The notes under the pieces were generated by a model. It was given only the letters and a program-made list of their open reading frames with translations, did no database searches and was not told the DNA's origin. From the NCBI RefSeq assembly GCF_905475345.1, contig NC_066608.1, positions 3,571,501-3,635,500 of the forward strand: DNA of 64,000 bases, given 5' to 3'. Position numbers and translations under genes: made by a program. Of the stretch, positions 21,245-32,561 are shown one piece after another; position 1 is the first letter of the stretch, and each line of letters starts with the position of its first letter. This DNA is from Vespula vulgaris (Eukaryota > Arthropoda > Insecta > Hymenoptera > Vespidae).

Positions 21245-24085
21245 ATGATCATTCTTACTGTTATTTCGTTTGCAAGCTATGTACGTGATCAAGAACTGAT
21301 AGAATATGATTGTGGATCACTATGTTCGAATATTACTACTATATCATTATTAAGGTAGGAGATTGAGATATGTTTGAGTACAATCCACAACTAAGCACAG
21401 TACCGATTATGCTATACCAGATATTGATTGATAATCGATTTTGAAAATACGTTTCGGTAATAACATGAGGACTTTCTTCTTAAACATTTGAGTTTTTATT
21501 GAAATGCCATCTTTCGTAAATAAACTTTTTTAAAAGATCTTTTAAAAGATTTCTTAAATTTTCTACAAACGTCGACGCGTGTAGTATAATCATTTGGTTG
21601 AAGAGCTTATACATTCGTAAAATAGAATATAAATCATATATAAATCATAATATTATACTGTTTTTTCCAATGATCGCACTGTTTGTTCAAATTAACTATC
21701 TTTATAAAGAATGTTAATTCTGCGCAGATCTTCTGATATTAATATTAGAAATTTCATTCCGCTAATACAGCATTCTCGATATGATTTGTATATTACCTTA
21801 ATGGTCTCTCAAGATTTTTATCTAGGACCTTATCAGTAAATCTAATGCTTCAGTGAACGTTGTTAAAAACACTTTGATCTGGTACTGTGCGGAAAGAAAA
21901 TTGCTAATGATATTTCATTACTGATACATGTACATTACAGAAAGCATAAATAAAATAAATATTGGCACTTTTTATTGAAAAATGTGCTCATGATTATTAG
22001 GTAATATAAATTTCTAAATTGTTTATGCGATCTTTTCACTTGGAATGAAAGTAATCAATTTGTTAAAAATATTGCTTGCGTTGTCATAGTTTTTCAAAAG
22101 ATGGAACGTCATCTCATTTTAGCAATATGGTTATGTTCTTAGTTTATGCGATTTTGCTTTTTGCGTTATAACTTTAAAATAATCGACTTTAGATATGTTT
22201 ATTTTTTTTTATTTATAATAGAATGAAACGAATAATGTATACGTAGTCTTAGTATAGATATGATGTTGCAAGACACTCTCTATATACAGCTGTTACCACA
22301 CTCTCATTATCAAGGAACTACTACTTTACAGCGTAACGTAGAAATAAAGCATACAGTATATTATTGCGGCATGCATTGGCATGTATCAATAGTCAGAGTA
22401 TGCAATCGACGTTTCAAGGGACCAATGCAAGGTAATGCACAAAACTCCGATGATTACATAGCATATTGTGAGGACTCGTATTAAATCAAATTCACATTCG
22501 ACCCCTCATATTAGCAGGAAGCTTCACTTCTCACCAGAAAATACGCTGGGACTGAATATTTCAATTTCTATGACAGCTGGAGTAACGACGTCGTCCAAAG
22601 AGTTATAATAATAACGCTCGAAAGCTATGAAGAAAAGGTTAATTTGAAAAGCAACCGCATCTACCTATGATTAAGTACACAGTGTCAATATTCTGCTGGT
22701 ACCTATGTTGACATACAAGATGAATACACGTATTACGATAAACAACGATCATTGCAGATCCTATGAATACGACGTTCTGTATGAAGCCAATGCTTAGAAA
22801 TTAAAGGACACATCATTTAAACAGGAACAATTGATATACATATTGGTAATTAAGGATCTTTAAGCTTACTCGAAAGGAAGAAAGAATAATTTGCAAATAC
22901 AAGCTGATTAGGATCAAACAATCAAAACTAATACTAGCGGAAATCTAAATAATTGATCCCTCGATAACATAAAAAGGGGTAGTCATTGAAAACCTGGATA
23001 TATTAATTTATGTGAATTCGAAACTTACGTATGTCGGAAAACATGTGCAGGATCAAATGAACGCATCGAATTAGGACGTTCCTCAATAATGTTTACTTTT
23101 AGTATAGCAAGTATTAAAAAAGGCTGTAAGCATTACTACGCAGTATACTGACAAATTCGCTTATAGCCTAATAAAGTAAAGTAGATATATGGCTGTGATG
23201 GCTAGAAAAGTAATCTACACAGTTAAATGTATAATGTTTGTCGTATAAATTCGATTTGTTGAGGCGTATTATATGTTACTATTTATAATTTAAAAGGAAA
23301 CTTTCTTTTTAACATTCAAGATCCTATTGCGAACAAGTACACACCCCTTGTAATAGAATAATACCAAAACTATAAACTTTAAATAACGAATATACTTTAA
23401 GAATAACGGTATAAATACATCATTATTAGAGAAAACAACACTTCCTGTCATCAAAACTAAAATATGCAAATTCAACCTCACTGATCAGCAGAATTAACAG
23501 CTGAACAAAGTTAAATAAATTACAGGAGCACATTATATTTCCAGTTGAAATATCAATGATATTAAATATAATAGTGTGAGAAGCAATCGGTCAAAATATC
23601 ACCACTCAAGGGATCAGCATTCATTGGCAAGGCCAAAGATTAAGAACTATGTCAAGGATGCCTGAACTGTGAACTGGAAAACCATCGCAGCGTGTAGAAT
23701 AGTAAGCGTCGAAGCCCTGAGAATATATTTTATAATTCAATAATAATAATATCCATAATAATAATAACCATTCGAAATAATAAAAATCATAATAGAAAAC
23801 ATTACCGTCCATGGTTATATCCTTCATCGTGTATATGAATAGTCACTATACCTGTTCGGAGCGCTATTCAACTCAATAACCAGTTTACTCCTGCACTTAT
23901 CAAGAACAAACAGTCAAGAGGGCGACTCACAATCAGCATTGGAAGGAAGTAACTCTGAATCATCACATGAACTTATGCTGAACGAAGAAAGTTACTCTAA
24001 GCGATTATACTCTAGAATATTTCTAAGTCTCTTTACTTTCACCGAACGATATCTATTGACATTTGTAAAACTAACTATCTTGTAA
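21245..24085 (+). pseudogene. Decayed viral-type envelope glycoprotein, chuvirus-like (endogenous)
   Basis: Homologous blocks occur in the expected N-to-C order but in shifting frames. First is an ATG at 21245 with a hydrophobic signal and a YDCGS..NITTISLL block, stopped at 21356. A following piece (21355-21437) is in another frame with stop 21364. The block with VYYCGMHWHVS lies in 22260-22484. A Tyr/Cys-rich stretch follows at 22575-22797, with one stop and one frameshift. IIFPVEISMILN is near 23530. A run of isoleucines at about 23728-23780 looks like the membrane anchor. Finally VHGYILHRVYE starts at 23807, a stop lies at 23840, and 80 open codons run to TAA 24083. Order, Cys pattern and total size (about 660 codons without the insertion) suggest a glycoprotein of the Chuviridae type, a group found both as viruses and inside insect LTR elements. 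It is not functional as it stands. Family call is from motif memory, not a search. Confidence 0.6.
21440..22255. other. About 0.8 kb of unrelated DNA splitting the glycoprotein remnant
   Basis: Between the N-terminal blocks (ending about 21437) and the Cys-Gly-Met-His block (from 22260) lies AT-rich DNA with no resemblance to a glycoprotein. It could be an inserted element or a badly decayed part of the gene. A 10-base inverted pair, GCACAGTACC near 21396 and GGTACTGTGC near 21884, is the only structure noticed. Target-site duplications were not identified. Confidence 0.4.
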
Positions 24086-24920
24086 ATTCCGTTAACTTTA
24101 TAGTCGTTATGGATACAATAAAATGATAATATAGTATAGACGAAATAATACGTAAATAAAATAGATCAAATTTAATATATACATATAGCATTCAGCCGCA
24201 AAAATTACATCATTGTATTTAAACTAATACAAGGAAAATCTTACTTCCAGATGACGTAAATATAAAATGACATAGATATAAGTGTGTGTACATATATGTG
24301 TATATATTATTATTAATATAATAAAAAATATATATATAACGATATAAACATAAGTATCGGTATTCACTTTATTTGAGATATTTTTTGCAAGACCAAAAAT
24401 TCGCAAAATTCGCTTAAAAAATTATTATTATATCGAGTGATTTATCAACTATCCGATATAATAATAATAAATTGTGAAGAATAAGGATAAACTGCTTAAT
24501 TCACAATACAGATCGAACTTCCTCAGAAAAATAAAAATACCATATAAAAATAGCATATTCGTCATCAAAATCTTTATTATTAGATACGTTGACATTTTTA
24601 TTTTATGAAAGTGGGTCGATCTGTGTTGCAAGATAAGCAGTTCGTTGATGAAATCTCTATGTCTAGCGATTGATCATCAGCAAATTTTGTTTTGTGGAAG
24701 ATATTCGATATATAAAATGAATATCTAACGTATTATACCAGTTTCTATATCTACGTCATCCACGAACATTACATATGTAAAACTCATATTACTTATATTT
24801 CTTCTTATTTCAGATTACACGAGAATTAAGTAAATGCGGAATCAAACAACTATAAATTTAACGAAATCGCAAATGACGGTTGTTTATTGAATCAATACTT
24901 TTAAGCATTTTTATTATTTT
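24086..24920. other. AT-rich DNA after the glycoprotein remnant
   Basis: No polypurine tract followed by a clear long terminal repeat was seen after the last stop at 24085, and no copy of this segment was found upstream of 21038. The 3' end of the putative element is therefore undefined. Confidence 0.4.
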
Positions 24921-25180
24921 CAGTACGTAATATAAGTGATCAATATTATACTGATTAATACAAAAATTGTCAATTAAAGAATTTATGGATATAATAATTT
25001 GTAGTATTTTAAATAGACAATCAATATTTATAATAAACCCAGGTGCAACCTAGGCACAATTATGACATTTAATTATTTATATTAATCACTTTTATTACTT
25101 TTATTATTGGTAATAATTTATTATTTATACTAACCAAAATATTCATATATACTAACCACTTATTTTACAAAATAATTACC
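24921..25180 (+). repeat. Inverted pair A, left arm
   Basis: It matches the reverse complement of 28231-28507. The outer block is CAGTACGTAATATAA(G/A)TG(A/G)TCA(A/G)TAT, and the inner block on the other strand is GGTAATTATTTT(G/A)TAAAATAA(G/A)TGGTT. The two arms are about 3 kb apart and moderately diverged, so they are more likely two copies of one element in opposite orientation than a single foldback. Confidence 0.6.
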
Positions 25181-25749
25181 TACATTATAATTATTATTAT
25201 TTTATAAAGTAATTACTAATAATACTGACCAAATAAATAAAAATGATGTCAAAGTGATATTTTAGGCAATATTTAAAGATATGGGTAAGGCTTAGCACTT
25301 ATAAACGTTAAATTAATGCATCTTGCAGTGTGAAGTATCTTATTTTAACAGTCGTTACTACTTGCTATACTGATCATATGTACATTTTAAATGTTCCGAA
25401 AAATAAATATAAATCTTAGCACACGATGAACACCATTAAAATTATTACTTATTGAAATGTTTTTTTGTTATCTAGCGAAAATATTTAAATAAAAAAGAGG
25501 AACAAAGGAAGAAAGTAATAAATTTGTTTAATAAATAAAATATGACCATTTTTATAGTTTATATGCAAAAAATCTCAAAACAAATAATGATGAATATTTC
25601 AATTAGTTTTAAACATTTATTTCTCGATACTCTTTCAGTGAATTATTATGTATTAACGTGAAGCTATTAAAATGAGGTGCGTCATTACATTACAATAATT
25701 ATTAACTGATACTTTAAATTATCTAATATTTTAATTCACAAGTATTTTA

Positions 25750-25790
25750 ACACACACACACACACACACACACATACATATACGTATTTC
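25750..25790. repeat. (CA)n microsatellite
   Basis: A run of about 12 CA units at 25751-25774 is followed by CATACATATACG. It is followed by AT-rich low-complexity sequence up to about 25880. Confidence 0.9.
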
Positions 25791-25880
25791 TTTATTTCTT
25801 AATTTTTAATTTATACATATTTATATATAATTTTATATTTCTATATATTATATTATATTATATTACTTTATATATATAAA

Positions 25881-26238
25881 CTATATTATTTTTTATATGA
25901 TATATAATACTTCAAGAATATAGAGAACTCTTGAAATCGAAATGTACCATCTCATAGTGCATACATGCAAATATGATTCTATAATAGACAATCTATCGGT
26001 GTGGTGATAATTAGGATCTTATCAACAACGATTATCACGAGAGCATTTTGTTTAGAACTAGGTAGAAGAAACATGTATCTAAAAATAAGAGACAGTCGAC
26101 AACCAGATGTGTTGTCAAAAAGTCGATAATAACTCTTATAAACGTCGAATAATATCATTCAATTCTTTATATAAATACATTTATAATAAACAATAAAATT
26201 ATTACAATAATATCTACGTAGAATTGTTTAATTTTTTT
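25881..26238 (+). repeat. Inverted pair B, left arm
   Basis: It matches the reverse complement of 29710-29992. Shared blocks are AGAATATAGAGAACT(C/T)TTGAAA, ATCTATCGGTGTG, then CAAAAAG(T/A)CGATAA, and ATTTATAATAA(A/C)CAATAAAATTATTACAAT with ATTGTTTAATTTTTT at the end. The left arm has an extra piece of about 50 bases near 26030-26080. Confidence 0.72.
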
Positions 26239-26364
26239 CTCTGTATTTTTCGTTAAACATATCCTAGAGAATATTTAGATCGTTTTATAATCTTGTTACA
26301 CTTACATAGTTATACAAGTATAAATCATATTATATAAATTTCATATAATATTATATAGTTGTCA

Positions 26365-26365
<1 letters not shown>

Positions 26366-26391
<26 letters not shown>
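26366..26391. repeat. (AT)n microsatellite
   Basis: An uninterrupted run of AT dinucleotides in AT-rich DNA. Confidence 0.9.
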
Positions 26392-26395
<4 letters not shown>

Positions 26396-26970
26396 GTATT
26401 TATATATTACATAATAATAATTACGTAAAAAAAAGAAGAAATGTAAAAATATTATGTAATAACATTATATAATTTTTTTTAGAGATGTAGAAGAAATCAG
26501 ATTAAAGTACCTAAATCGTCGAAACTTTATCGAGTCTTTCCATTTTCTTTTTCATTCCGTTCTTGTTAGCATTTCAAATAAAAGGTTTACGTGCTCGCAA
26601 ACATTAGCATCGTACCCTCTTCTTTCCTCACATTATAGGCGTGGTAAAGGCACGTGCCACGCTTCGATCACGCGCTCACCAAAGCATGTATTTTCAGTTT
26701 TCTTCCCAACAAGTACGCGAGGAAGGTGTAAACGAGGAGGCAGGTCGATCTTACCAAGTAAGAAGATACTGGCATGCATTAGCTGCCGTCTCTCGGGTTG
26801 GGACTCGACGCGCCTTCTAACGCGGCCTTCGGCACGTAATTAATAACAGATCAGTCGCGACAAATTGCTTTAAGCGAGAAGTATTGCGAAAGCGAACACG
26901 CGATTAAATGGACACGTTCCTCCATCAAATCCAGTTGCCGTATCGTAATACATTGAAAAACGAATCATTA
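26392..26970. other. Intergenic, with a CpG-richer part at about 26560-26940
   Basis: The CpG-richer part contains no recognised coding frame. It is unusual in lying among repeats and in having no microsatellite, so it may be a conserved non-coding element; this cannot be judged from one sequence. Confidence 0.35.
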
Positions 26971-27484
26971 TAATTGAGACCATTGATGGAAAAAGGCCAC
27001 ATACGCCAAAATACTATCGACTGAAATGGAAATCGACTTCAAAGTTATCACTAAAATATTATTTAATAAAAAGTAATGCAATTAAAAAAATTTTCTTTTA
27101 AGGTATATTAACATATTTCTCAAACTGAATACAAAGATTATGATTTGAAAATAATTGTCTTTTCTATTTTTATAAGTTCGAAAAAATTGATTTACGTATT
27201 CTTTTCCAATAAATGGGATGAAATCGTAAAAATATAATCTTTTTTTAGTTTATTTAATTAAATACAATTACTTGTTAAGTTTACAAATTGTTCATATATT
27301 GTTTAAATAAAAAATACTAAATTATATAAAGAATAAATAAAAAATTTGATTCCTTCAATAACTCTTATTTTATAAGCTGGAATGTATAATTTTTGTCGCT
27401 TGCGATTCTTATCAATAATGTAGAGGTATATTAAATATTTTTCTTTTCCAAAAAATAATATTGTACAAAAGATATTGTACAAAC

Positions 27485-27540
<56 letters not shown>

Positions 27541-27612
27541 CACATAAATCGATTTAGAATCGATTTACGGAAAATGAACCACATAGGTTGAATCCATCAA
27601 TGATCTCAATTA
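26971..27612. mobile_element. MITE-like element, family C, copy 1
   Basis: The ends are inverted copies: AATTGAGACCATTGATGGA at the left, and AATTGAGATCATTGATGGA read inward on the other strand at the right. They are flanked by TA on both sides. The internal sequence is collinear with the copy at 47783-48531, for example AAAGTAATGCAATTAAA and ACTT(G/A)TTAAGTTTACAAAT. It contains a (TA)n run at about 27487-27537. There is no transposase frame; this is a non-autonomous DNA element of about 640 bp. Confidence 0.75.
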
Positions 27613-28230
27613 TGAAAGTTAACTGTTTAACGTTTAAAGTCATATAACTGTGGAAATATATAGAATAAATGATTAATGCAAACGAGATAAATGTACTGAC
27701 TCAATAATATAATTTGGCAAAATGAACTAAGAACACAGTTTAAGAGAAGAATATATAAATATTAAGCAAACTTGAATTTTTCTCTAAAACAAGTTTTAAG
27801 TGATGAATCTTTTCGAATCAAACAGAAATCAAAAGCTTGATTTCAAATATATATACAATGAAATTAAGATTTGTAGGTCTTTTTCCAAAATTAAAAACAT
27901 TCAATTGAACTATTTGAAAAACTGTAAAACTTTGATATAGTTTCTTTTTAAAATTAATTTTAAAGGGACTTATTGAATTACTCAGGATAAGCTAGGTTTG
28001 AACCATACGACAAATCCAAGTTTTGATAGAGGTTCTTTCCTAAAATACCAAGGATAAATTAACACTAGAAAGAAGATTGGAAGACTATAAAACAAATGGA
28101 AAAACAAGTAAGATATGAAATAAACTGATGAAAAGTTCATAAAAAAAACAAACTCTGATATAAAAAAAAGAATTAGATACATGCTGCCTTTCCACTTCTA
28201 TGTATTTGGTTACTATTTTTATTATTTACT
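27613..28230. other. AT-rich intergenic DNA, nothing recognised
   Basis: No repeat partner, domain or structure was found in this stretch by eye. Confidence 0.5.
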
Positions 28231-28507
28231 GGTAATTATTTTATAAAATAAATGGTTTGTACATATGAATACTTTGGTTAATATTTATAATAAAATATAA
28301 ATGAAAATAATTTTTATAAGTAATATTAGTAATTTAAAGTTATATAAATAATCTGTATAAATAATGAAGTATCAGAATTTTGTTTGGATCTATTATAAAT
28401 ATTGAATCTATTAAAATCAATAATTAAAAATAAAAATTAATTTTAATTAAAATACTGATAGATTTTATATTAATTGGTTTTATACTGACCATTTATATTA
28501 CGTACTG
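28231..28507 (-). repeat. Inverted pair A, right arm
   Basis: This is the reverse-complement partner of 24921-25180. GGTAATTATTTTATAAAATA marks its left edge and TTACGTACTG its right edge. Confidence 0.6.
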
Positions 28508-29610
28508 ATATTTTATTATAAATATTGATCATTTGTTTAAAATATCGATTAAAAATATTTAAATATATTGACTAAATAAATAATAGTTCTAACTATTCGC
28601 TATAGGAAAAAATGAAGTCTTTATTCTTTCCCTATGCTTACGTTACGTGTGATATAATTTAAAATAGTTAATTTTTAATCAGATTGTGAATTCGATGATC
28701 AGCAAAATGACAAGAGACATGGGTTGATAGGATAAAATAGAAAGAAATCTAATGGGTAAATAGACTGGACAATTCTTTAATCAGTGCTCAAATTAAAAAT
28801 ATCAAATATATATTAAATATGAAATATAAAATATAAAATATGAAAATATTATATAAAAATAAAATATAAAATATAAAAACATAAAAAAATTTTTTAATAT
28901 TTTTCCTACATACGGTGTAAAAATTCAAAAAGGGATTCCAGTCTCAATATGATAAATGAACAACTTCTAATTAATTACTAATTTAACAGAATTTCACAAT
29001 ATGGACTTAAGAACTAATCATAGAGTTATAGATTTGACTAACTATATGATTTGATTTATAAAGTGACAAATACTGAATGACTTTTCTTCTAACTTTTCTT
29101 AATTATCACTTTTTGATTTCCTTTTATTTAGACGCACCTAGCTCATTACATAAGAACTTTACCAAGGATAAAAAATCTAATACTCCTGTTCCTATTAGAT
29201 AAAAATGCTAATACCTACGATTTTGACTGGTTTAATATTTCATAAAAAATCTACTGTATTGCGTAGTGAAGTTCGACTGATGCAAGATCAGAAGAATTTA
29301 ACTGAATGTATTTCTATAAACAAAGGTATTAGAGATTTTCCGAACTGTTCGTGTCTTCAGAAGTGTTAGGTGAGTACATGGGTGGCCTGAGTTTCGAAGA
29401 GTTATGGGATATCGACAACAGCGCAACGGGATTGCGATCTTTTGGTAAATACTAAAAAGGCATCGGTTCACTTTCTGTTCTAAGTAGGTCCTTAGGTTAC
29501 GCATTCCTAACCTTCAGCGAAGAAAATATTAAGCGTGAGAAGAGAAAGAAATAAACGTACGCAGGATATAACATTTGCTCCATCATTTTCAGATACATAA
29601 TTATAATACA
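28508..29610. other. AT-rich intergenic DNA with poly-(ATAAAAT)-like low complexity
   Basis: The part at 28800-28900 is a run of degenerate AATATAAAAT units. The rest is AT-rich without recognised features. Short minus-strand open frames at 29298-29694 have no domain. Confidence 0.5.
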
Positions 29611-29697
29611 AATAAGAATTTTATTGCTTATTATAAATGTATTTATATAAAGAATTGTCGAACGTCTAGAGTCGTTATCATCTTTTCGACACATCTA
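29611..29697. repeat. Third copy of the inverted-pair-B module, in direct orientation to 29741-29826
   Basis: ATTTTATTG(C/G)TTATTATAAAT(G/A)TATTTATAT occurs here and again at about 29749, each followed by a CGTTATC(A/G)TCTTTT(C/T)G(A/G)CA block. The same module is inverted in 26085-26215. Three copies of one module therefore lie within 4 kb. Confidence 0.6.
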
Positions 29698-29709
29698 ACA
29701 AAAAGTACT

Positions 29710-29992
29710 AAAAAATTAAACAATGTTACGTGGATAATATTGTAATAATTTTATTGGTTATTATAAATATATTTATATGAATAATTATCATTTACAAAAG
29801 TCGTTATCGTCTTTTTGGCAATACATTTGGTCATCGAATATCTCTTGCTTTTAAATATATATGAGTATTATCACACCGATAGATAATGTTTCATAGCAGA
29901 CATTCATGCACACGCACTATACAATAATATATTTCGGTTTCAAAAGTTCTCTATATTCTTAGAATATTATATATCACATAAAAAATAGTATA
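29710..29992 (-). repeat. Inverted pair B, right arm
   Basis: This is the reverse-complement partner of 25881-26238. Its right edge carries CTATATTCTTAGAATATTATAT, cut here to its recognisable core TCTATATTCTTAGAATAT, and is followed by a short (AC)n run at 30001-30012. Confidence 0.7.
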
Positions 29993-30735
29993 GTAAAGTA
30001 AACACACACACACTCAATGGCAAAAGTTAAGAAGCAAAATAATCATTTGCCCATTTTTATACAATATTCTTTATCTTTTGAAATATATAGGTTGAAACTA
30101 AAAATAACATAATATTATCTATTGATGTATGAAATATTATTTCATTATGCTATTAATATGTATTGTGTTATTATTAATTGTATTGTTTTATATATACTTA
30201 TAATATAGTATATATAAAACAACATAATTGTAATTATATTGTTTTACACACATAAAAATTCTTCATTTATAAATGAAATAAAATAACATCTATGATAATA
30301 GGTATGACGATATATCAATAGTGAAGAAGCGCTGAAAAGTTCTAGTGCTAGAAGTGAGAAAGATAAGATAAATTAAAAGTATATTAAAAATAAATAAAAG
30401 AAAAATTGGTTATTCTAAGTAATTCCAATGTTATCTCTGTTTTAAGTGACATAAAAATCCGATCTAAAAGAGCTAAGTAACGAAAAAAAATTTTTTTCAT
30501 TTCACGTCGAGACGTCGAAATAGTTATAAACTATAATTATTTATTAAAGTTATAAACTATAATTATTTTTCCAATGTTATTCTCAATACTTTTCATATCA
30601 TTTGATTTATTCTCGTTTTAAATTATTAAATGTAATAAAAATGATATGTAATTATTATAAACATAAATTTTTATATTAATAATACATTTTTATAAAATAT
30701 GCCCTAATGATGCTAATTTATTTTAGAAATAATTT
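29993..30735. other. AT-rich intergenic DNA with a 26 bp tandem pair
   Basis: AGTTATAAACTATAATTATTT is repeated at about 30522 and 30547. Otherwise nothing was recognised. Confidence 0.5.
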
Positions 30736-30783
30736 ATAATTAGAAAATAACGTAGCCATGATGCTACGTTATTTTCTAATTAT
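30736..30783. repeat. Perfect 21 bp hairpin with a 6-base loop
   Basis: The left stem 30736-30756 ends in AACGTAGC. The loop is CATGAT. The right stem 30763-30783 begins GCTACGTT and is an exact reverse complement of the left one. The hairpin lies in AT-rich DNA but contains a GC-richer tip. It could be a palindromic remnant of a transposon end; a small-RNA precursor would usually be longer and imperfect. Confidence 0.85.
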
Positions 30784-31134
30784 TTATATTTATTTTTAAT
30801 ATATTTTCAAACAATTCAAAACGATGAAATTATTCCACCTTTTCTATATAATTATCCAATCACATGATTTATTATGTAACGTAAGTCAATGCGACAAAAA
30901 GCATTTCTCGACTCTATTATATAAAAAACACTAAAAATTGAATTCGAAACACGAATGTACATTTTCGTTTTATTTTTTATTTTGGTTTTCGAATTTTGGT
31001 ACATATCTTTGCATCATAGTTTCACGAAATATCTCTACGTGGGCGAAAAGTTCTTTGTCGAAATCCTTATCGAGATCGAAGATCGATTCATGATCGATTT
31101 TCCATCAACTTCATAAAATGTCTTAGTACGGATA
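30784..31134. other. Intergenic DNA, nothing recognised
   Basis: AT-rich to 31000, then slightly GC-richer up to the tetranucleotide array. No feature was identified. Confidence 0.5.
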
Positions 31135-31222
31135 TAAATGCATATACACGTGTATACATATATACATACATACATATATTCATACAAACATACAAACATA
31201 CAAACATACCTATATTCATACA

Positions 31223-31255
<33 letters not shown>

Positions 31256-31440
31256 TTATACATACATATATACATACATATATTCATACAACATACACAT
31301 ACCAACATATATATATATTCATATACACACACAGAGACACACAGACAGAGAAAGATACATACGCACACATAGAGAGCATATACACGTGTATACATACATA
31401 CATATATACATACATGTATATATATATATACATACATACG

Positions 31441-31514
<74 letters not shown>

Positions 31515-31540
31515 CATACGTACATACATAGTTACGTACG
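31135..31540. repeat. (ACAT)n / (TA)n compound microsatellite, about 400 bp
   Basis: CATA/ACAT tetranucleotides (31220-31250 and 31438-31470 are near-perfect) alternate with TA runs (31468-31510) and CACA/GAGA stretches near 31325-31375. Because ACAT contains no stop in most frames, overlapping Tyr/Ile/Thr/His and Tyr/Val/Cys/Met readings appear on both strands. They are not genes. Confidence 0.92.
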
Positions 31541-32103
31541 TATGACGGACCAGACGGTACGACGAACCATTCGAGATCTGATGTGGGTCGAGAACATTGT
31601 GCGAGAACGAGGTGCTTGTCTCTCTCATGCGACTATATACGAGTTTCGTATACAAAGAGAGAAGATTTACTTCGGTTACCTAACTCTCTGGTTCGGTCCA
31701 AGTAACAACGTTGTTTCTTCTCTCAACCTTACGACTCGTTCTCACCGCCCGTTCCTTTTGTGTCTTACCTTTCTTCGAAATGGTAAAATAAAGAAAAAAG
31801 AAAAAAGAAAGAAAAAAATCGTTTCGAGAATCATATCGTAATGCTCGTTAATATGCAGACGACCTTTCGAGAAAAAGTTCCCAGATTTTAAAGGACTCAT
31901 ACATTTTATATGTATGAGCTTTGAGAAACACGAATCGAGATAACATCGAAGGGCTGTGTCTGTCCTTTCTTAAAGATTTTTATATTCCGTTTACGCATTC
32001 ACGTGTATGTGCCGTACATTTGATACGATTTTAATATGAATTTTTGACCCTCCATAGCGCTTTCTAAGTTTCAAATCACATACCTAAGTATATACATAGA
32101 CAT

Positions 32104-32108
<5 letters not shown>
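31541..32108. other. Intergenic DNA, GC-richer up to about 31850
   Basis: No coding resemblance was seen. The plus-strand frame that leaves the microsatellite and ends at 31841 has a Lys-rich tail encoded by an A/G-rich run. Confidence 0.5.

Positions 32109-32158
<50 letters not shown>
32109..32158. repeat. (TA)n microsatellite
   Basis: About 22 near-perfect TA dinucleotides preceded by CATACACACATACATA. Confidence 0.92.
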
Positions 32159-32159
<1 letters not shown>

Positions 32160-32561
32160 TTTTTTTAAAGCTTATTTCATTTTATCATCAAAAATAAATT
32201 TATAACCGAATTAATGATAAAAATTGTGATTTGATATTTAATATACTACGAAACATTAAACTTTACGCCCTCACCCAAATAAATATGATTTAAAAAGGAA
32301 AGATTAATTTCAACGACCAATCACTTAAATCGTTGATTAATTTTTTTTAAATAGTAGATTATCAATACAAATAATAAAAAATAAATAACAAAATATAATA
32401 TATATTTATAAAAAATGATATATTTTATATATACAACAATTTATTTTATGTTTATAGTAATTGGAATATATATGGATTAATAAATATCAAATACTATAAA
32501 TACAAAATTGGTTATAAAATGACTGAACGTATTTAATTTTGTAGCCATTTACATAATATAT

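Noticed and set aside
31035..31841. Tyr/Ile/His-rich and Tyr/Val/Cys/Met-rich frames on both strands
   Set aside because: Direct products of the (ACAT)n and (TA)n microsatellite.
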